Assembly (NCBI RefSeq): GCF_029948125.1
Contig: NZ_JASAMB010000009.1
Location: 232,357-296,356 of the forward strand
Reading direction: 5' to 3'
DNA: 64,000 nucleotides
DNA from: Catellatospora sp. KI3
GTDB taxonomy: Bacteria > Actinomycetota > Actinomycetes > Mycobacteriales > Micromonosporaceae
Shown: positions 60,599 through 64,000 of the stretch, piece after piece
Layout of the letters: each line of letters begins with the position of its first letter
Numbering within the stretch: position 1 is the stretch's first letter
Notes under the pieces: model-generated
Told to the model about the DNA's origin: nothing
What the model saw: the letters and a program-made list of their open reading frames with translations, nothing else
Databases searched by the model: none
Translations under genes and position numbers: made by a program

Positions 60599-61477
60599 GT
60601 GATCCAGCCCTCGCTGCCGGTAGACCCCTCCGAAGGCCCGCTGCCCCGGCCCGCCCCGGTCCGCGGGCAGCATCCGGTGCCCCCGCCGCCGCAGCCCAGC
60701 AGGGTGCGCAGATGGTGGCTGCGCGGGGTGGCGGCGCTCACCGCGTTCGGGGTGTTCGGCGCGATCGGGTCGTACTACGTGCCGAAACTGCTCGACCGTC
60801 TGGGCGAGGCGATCGACCCGCCGCCCCCGCCGGTCGCGGTGACCGTGGTGCACGCGCACACCAGCTCGCCGAACTTCGTCTTCCCGGACGGCGTCGACCC
60901 GGCCGGGGTGCCGCAGACGGCACTGGAGGCGCTGGACAAGGCCGAGTTCGTACGGTGGGCCGCCGCGCACGGCGGCGTGGCCGCCGACGAGGACGAGGTG
61001 CGGTTCGTGCTCCGGGGCCGCGACACCACGCTGGTGCATCTGGAGTCGATCCGGGTCAAGGTGCTCAAGCGGACGCCGCCGCGCGCCGGCTGGTTCAACA
61101 CCTGGCTGGGCTGCGGGGCGGCGGTGGTGCCGCAGCATCTGCGGGTCGACGCGGACGGCGGGACGGTTCGCGCCCAGTGGCTGGCGGGCGAAGGCCCGGT
61201 CGAGGCGCCCGCGTTCACCGTCAGCGCCGCCGACGAGGAGGTCGTCGACGTCGAGCTGAAGTCCACCGAGGACGAGATCGAGTGGGTCCTGGAGGTGGAC
61301 TACTCCTCGGCCGCGGGCGAGGGCACGCTGACCGTCGACGACGGCGGCAGGCCGTTCCTGCTGACGACGGTCGGTGCCGCGCGGGCCTGGGAGTATCCGG
61401 AGGTCGGCGGCTCCGGGCTGGAGCGTCGGCCCGAGCGGGATCCGGGCGCGGCCGACGGCCCGCGGCCGCCCTGCTGA
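60599..61477 (+). CDS. hypothetical membrane-anchored protein
   Basis: A 292-residue protein. A Pro-rich cytoplasmic head (residues 1-38, PPPPQPSRVRRWWLRG) and one membrane span (VAALTAFGVFGAIGSYYV) precede an extracytoplasmic beta-rich domain of about 220 residues with one Cys (WLGCGAAVV). A low-complexity tail ends in PPC. No family recognised. This anatomy is common among actinobacterial sensor or wall-linked proteins. The GTG at 60599 is the only in-frame start near TTCGGTGG. Confidence 0.65.
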   Translation: MIQPSLPVDPSEGPLPRPAPVRGQHPVPPPPQPSRVRRWWLRGVAALTAFGVFGAIGSYYVPKLLDRLGEAIDPPPPPVAVTVVHAHTSSPNFVFPDGVDPAGVPQTALEALDKAEFVRWAAAHGGVAADEDEVRFVLRGRDTTLVHLESIRVKVLKRTPPRAGWFNTWLGCGAAVVPQHLRVDADGGTVRAQWLAGEGPVEAPAFTVSAADEEVVDVELKSTEDEIEWVLEVDYSSAAGEGTLTVDDGGRPFLLTTVGAARAWEYPEVGGSGLERRPERDPGAADGPRPPC

Positions 61478-61478
61478 G

Positions 61479-62051
61479 TCACGCCAGCGCGGCCGCGAAC
61501 ACCTCGCTGTAGTCGTGGCTGACCGGGTGGTCGCTGCGCATCAGCACGACGCGGTGGGCGGGCCAGGCCGGTCCCGCGTACGCGTCGAGCTGGTCTAGGA
61601 CCTCGCGCAGCTCGTCGGGTTCGAGGCGCTCGCCGGGCCGGGCCAGGGTCAGGTGCGGCTGGTAGGGCCTGGGGTCGTACGGGACCTCGGCCGCGTCGAG
61701 CCCCCGCCGCAGCCGCTCGGCCAGCTCGTGCAGCCCGGCGAGGTCGCCGTGCACCCCGGCCCAGACCGCCGAGGCGCGGCCGTTGTCGAACCGGCCGCCT
61801 CCGCCCAGCGACAGCACGGGCGCGGGCCGCTGCGCGGCCTCCGTCATCGCGGTGCACGCCGCGGCGGCCTGGGCGGGCGTGATCTCGCCGAGGAAGGCCA
61901 GCGTGATGTGCCATTGCCAGGGCGGCACCGGGCGCAGGGACAGGCCGTCGGGGTGCGGCCGGCTGAACGCGAGCTGCGACGCGACGGCGGCGAGGTCGGC
62001 GACGGCGGCCGGGGGCGGGTAGACCGCGATGAACAGTCGCTGCTTGAGCAC
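61479..62051 (-). CDS. thpR: RNA 2',3'-cyclic phosphodiesterase
   Basis: A 190-residue two-histidine (2H) phosphoesterase. The two H-x-T motifs are WHITLAF (about residue 46) and PHLTLARPG (about 134), placed as in ThpR/LigT. RLFIAVYPP at the N-terminus is the family start. It opens 2',3'-cyclic phosphates at RNA ends and was first found through reverse 2'-5' RNA ligation. The GTG at 62051 precedes KQRLFIAV. The TetR gene ends 12 bases upstream, so the two may share a transcript. Confidence 0.9.
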   Translation of the reverse strand: MLKQRLFIAVYPPPAAVADLAAVASQLAFSRPHPDGLSLRPVPPWQWHITLAFLGEITPAQAAAACTAMTEAAQRPAPVLSLGGGGRFDNGRASAVWAGVHGDLAGLHELAERLRRGLDAAEVPYDPRPYQPHLTLARPGERLEPDELREVLDQLDAYAGPAWPAHRVVLMRSDHPVSHDYSEVFAAALA

Positions 62052-62062
62052 GGGTGTGCACG

Positions 62063-62695
62063 CTACCGATCGGATGCCGAGATCGGCGCCGGGGTGGGCC
62101 GGTGGACGGCGAGCGTGCTGCGCAGATGCGCCATGACCTGGGCGGCGACGTCGTCGAGCGGGGCGGTGTCGCGCTCGGTACGGGCCAGCAGCAGCCCGCC
62201 CTCGGCTCCGGCGATGACGAGGGTGGCCAGGGCGCGGGCGGTCGGGGCGGGGCAGCCCTCGGCGTGGAAGGCGTGTTCGAGCACCCGGCGCCAGTCGGCG
62301 AAGGTCTCCGCGACCAGGGCGTGCAGCGCGTCCTCGGGCGTGACGTCGAGGGCGACCCCGGCGAACGGGCAGCCGCCCCGGAACTCGGTCTTGCGCAGCC
62401 AGGCGGCGGTCGCGGCGAAGTATCCGGCCACGGCGGTCAGGGACGGGTCGGCACCGTCGGGGATCTGGAAGCGGGTGCGTTCGGCATACCAGCGCAGGGC
62501 TTCGGCGGCCAGCTGCTCCTTGCCGCCGGGGAAGTGGTGGTAGATCGACCCGCGCGGCGCGCCGGAGCGGGCGATGACGTCCTGGAACGACGTGGCGGCG
62601 TAGCCGCGCTCGGCGAGCAGGCGGGCCGCCGCCCTGACCATCTTCTCGCGGCTGTCGCCCCGGTCCGGGCTGCGCTCCGAGCTGTCGCCGGGCAT
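62063..62695 (-). CDS. TetR-family regulator, YxaF/LmrA-like
   Basis: A 210-residue regulator. The N-terminal helix-turn-helix reads AAARLLAERGYAATSFQDVI with SGAPRGSIYHHFPGGKEQL, the pattern of the YxaF/LmrA branch. FRGGCPFAGVALDVTPE is the ligand-domain signature of that group, including its Cys. These proteins repress exporters or enzymes and release DNA on binding small hydrophobic ligands. Two operator-like dyads lie in the 90-bp gap to the divergent GNAT gene. It is upstream of thpR on the same strand. Confidence 0.88.
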   Translation of the reverse strand: MPGDSSERSPDRGDSREKMVRAAARLLAERGYAATSFQDVIARSGAPRGSIYHHFPGGKEQLAAEALRWYAERTRFQIPDGADPSLTAVAGYFAATAAWLRKTEFRGGCPFAGVALDVTPEDALHALVAETFADWRRVLEHAFHAEGCPAPTARALATLVIAGAEGGLLLARTERDTAPLDDVAAQVMAHLRSTLAVHRPTPAPISASDR

Positions 62696-62754
62696 GTTCC
62701 CCCCACCTTCTCGCGGCTGTCACCGTCGTGCGGGTCTCAGCGGTACGCGCTTGA

Positions 62755-62802
62755 CTATGACGGTCATCATAGCGCAGGATCCGACTATGATGCTCGACAT
62801 AG
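62755..62802. promoter_or_regulatory. two TetR operator-like dyads
   Basis: CTATGA-N6-TCATAG at 62755-62772 and CTATG-N8-CATAG at 62785-62802. Both are 18 bp with centres exactly 30 bp apart, on one face of the helix. The first lies at the likely promoter and the second over the start codon of the GNAT gene. TetR control is inferred from position. Confidence 0.65.
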
Positions 62803-63305
62803 GAGGGTGGGCGCCACCGGCCGCCCCGCAGCTGCGCACCGCCACCGAGCACGACCTCGACGGGATCGCCGCCATGCACGGGCGCTGCTCGGCCGACAGC
62901 CTCTACCGCCGCTACCTCAGCGGAGCCGGTGCCCCGCCCCGCGCCAGGCTCGCGCTGCTGCTGGCCAACGGGCACACCTCGGTCGCCGTCGCGACCGGCG
63001 GCATCGACGACGGGCGGATCGTGGCCGCGGCCCAACTCGTCGCCGCCGCCTCCGGCCCTGCCGAGCTGGCGATCTTGGTCGAGGACGCCTGGCAGCGCCG
63101 GGGCTTGGGCACGGCACTGGCCCGCCGCCTGGTCGGCCACGCGGTCGGCGCGGGGCTGCCCGCCGTGCTCGTGTACGTCCTGGCCACCAACCAACCGGCG
63201 CTGCGGACCTTCCGCCGCCTGCTCACCGACGGCGCCCTGACCGCCGCCACCCTCGTCGACCGCGACGGCCCCCTGCTCACTTTCTCCCTCACCGCCCCGA
63301 GGTGA
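62787..63305 (+). CDS. GNAT-family N-acetyltransferase
   Basis: A 172-residue single-domain acetyltransferase. LRTATEHDLDGIAAMHGRCS is the N-terminal strand-helix, and LAILVEDAWQRRGLGTALARRL is motif A (R-R-G-L-G acetyl-CoA loop). LATNQPALRTFRRLL gives motif B. I use the ATG at 62787 (another is at 62790, and an earlier one at 62757 lies inside the first dyad). The second dyad covers this start, so the gene is probably repressed by the divergent TetR protein. The substrate is unknown. Confidence 0.82.
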   Translation: MMLDIGGWAPPAAPQLRTATEHDLDGIAAMHGRCSADSLYRRYLSGAGAPPRARLALLLANGHTSVAVATGGIDDGRIVAAAQLVAAASGPAELAILVEDAWQRRGLGTALARRLVGHAVGAGLPAVLVYVLATNQPALRTFRRLLTDGALTAATLVDRDGPLLTFSLTAPR

Positions 63306-63324
63306 GGAAGGGGCCCCTTCTTAT
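63304..63324. terminator. terminator half, family D copy 3
   Basis: GAGGAAGGGGCCCCTTCTTA right after the GNAT stop; GAAGGGGCCCCTTC is self-complementary. It carries only one arm of the longer family D element but still lies between convergent genes. Confidence 0.75.
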
Positions 63325-63331
63325 CCAACCC

Positions 63332-63763
63332 TCAGCGGGTGGTGGCCTCCGTCGCGCGGTCGGCCTGCCGACGCAGCACGGCGGCGACGTCCGGGGCCTG
63401 GTAGGTCGGGCCCTTGAGGATCTTGCCGTCGGCGCGGTACACCGGCTGCCCGTGCTCGTCGAGTTTGGACATGTTGGCGCGGTGGACCTCGGCGATGACC
63501 GCGTCGAGGTCGATGCCGAAGGTGGCGGCGGTGCCGTAGAGGACGTAGACCAGGTCGGCCATCTCCCAGGCGGTGTGTACGAGGTCGCCGGCGGCGATCG
63601 CCTCGTCGACCTCCTCGGCCTCCTCGCGGATCAGGTCGAGCCGGTGCCGGGCCAGCTCCGGTGACGGCGGCGTCGGCACCACGTGCCGGGGCAGCCCGAA
63701 CGCGCGATGGAACTCCCACACCGCGGCGGCCGGGGACGGCCCGTCGAATCCGTTCTCCACCAT
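63332..63763 (-). CDS. MazG-like nucleotide pyrophosphohydrolase
   Basis: A 143-residue all-helical pyrophosphohydrolase. The metal-binding motif E-E-A-E-E-V-D-E lies in DLIREEAEEVDEAIAAGDL and EMADLVYVLYG supplies the second E-x-x-D, as in MazG/HisE-like NTP pyrophosphatases. The tail LDEHGQPVYRADGKILKGP matches phage- and actinobacterium-type MazG-like proteins. Such enzymes clean up aberrant or alarmone nucleotides. AAGGAGG precedes either the ATG at 63763 or the adjacent GTG at 63760, which has the better spacing. Confidence 0.83.
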   Translation of the reverse strand: MVENGFDGPSPAAAVWEFHRAFGLPRHVVPTPPSPELARHRLDLIREEAEEVDEAIAAGDLVHTAWEMADLVYVLYGTAATFGIDLDAVIAEVHRANMSKLDEHGQPVYRADGKILKGPTYQAPDVAAVLRRQADRATEATTR

Positions 63764-63831
63764 GACCTCCTTCGTCTGCGGCCGCCCGGATGCTACCCGC
63801 CACACCGGCTGGCCGAGCGCCCAGCGCGCCA

Positions 63832-63952
63832 TGATCGGCGTCAGCGGTCGGAAACCGGGTCTCAGTCCGGCTCGTGATCGCCGCCTGGGGTCAGAAATCG
63901 GGCCGTCCGCTGCTGTTGATCGCCCTCCGGGGTCAAAGACAACGCCTTTGAC
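63832..63952. repeat. family B repeat cluster 3 and a small dyad
   Basis: Inverted-orientation copies at about 63832-63852, 63874-63893 (TGATCGCCGCCTGGGGTCAG) and 63917-63936 (TGATCGCCCTCCGGGGTCAA). A separate dyad GTCAAAG-N7-CTTTGAC spans 63932-63952. The rest of the window end (to 64000) shows no gene. Confidence 0.65.
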
Positions 63953-64000
63953 TTAGCGCCGTGGTCTGGGCGTCAAGGTGTCGATTGTGGTCGGGGTTGC

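Overview
The window is high-GC actinobacterial chromosome. The strong G/C third-position bias, frequent GTG starts, GTGA/TTGA/ATGGTGA gene overlaps, secreted glycoside hydrolases and a bidirectional GGAAGGGGCCCC-type hairpin terminator between convergent genes all suggest Micromonosporaceae (a Catellatospora- or Micromonospora-like organism). This placement is inference from composition and gene content. No rRNA, tRNA, CRISPR array, transposase or integrase was seen.

Layout. 0-4 kb: a small unknown protein, then a LysR regulator divergent from a RidA-like/beta-hydroxyacid-dehydrogenase pair, a GNAT, and an 0.8 kb gene-free stretch packed with short dispersed repeats. 4-10.7 kb: an Ala-rich coiled-coil protein with an 18-bp tandem repeat, a promoter/palindrome/leader-peptide arrangement driving a flavohemoglobin, a DivIVA-like protein, an EspR-like regulator, a coiled-coil protein, the uracil-DNA-crosslinking glycosylase UdgX, and a PNPOx protein. 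10.7-21.4 kb: membrane-anchored nitrilase-fold enzyme with an RDD protein, amine oxidase, membrane proteins, SDR/MFS divergent pair, a flavin reductase beside an SsuD-like monooxygenase, and a secreted SGNH hydrolase.

21.7-35 kb is dominated by one 12.1-kb gene for a 4048-residue secreted Rhs/YD-repeat polymorphic toxin. It carries DNRLRE, LamG, ricin-lectin, FG-GAP, Rhs core and Hint domains, ends in a C-terminal tip I cannot assign, and is followed by a TTGA-overlapped candidate immunity gene. Two of its three LamG domains appear to contain another complete domain nested inside.

35-46.5 kb: NhaA next to a stand-alone DsbA-like protein, a SpoIIE phosphatase, DUF72, a secreted PHB-depolymerase-like esterase, and a cluster of small secreted proteins. 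That cluster leads into a three-gene unit: a protein with 15 Cys and an RlpA-like double-psi barrel, a Tat-secreted protein, and a MauE-like redox membrane protein. I regard this as the best candidate for an undescribed system. A metallophosphoesterase, MOSC protein and GNATs follow.

46.7-64 kb: a divergent GH43/GH92 pair sharing a perfect LacI-type palindrome, a distant nitrilase-like protein, a BBE-type FAD enzyme, a small secreted protein, an ATPase-acetyltransferase fusion with a consensus promoter that implies a leaderless mRNA, a divergent ArsR/aldo-keto reductase pair, ThpR, a TetR/GNAT divergent pair with two operator-like sites, and a MazG-like pyrophosphohydrolase. Four families of intergenic repeats recur across the window and are described separately.
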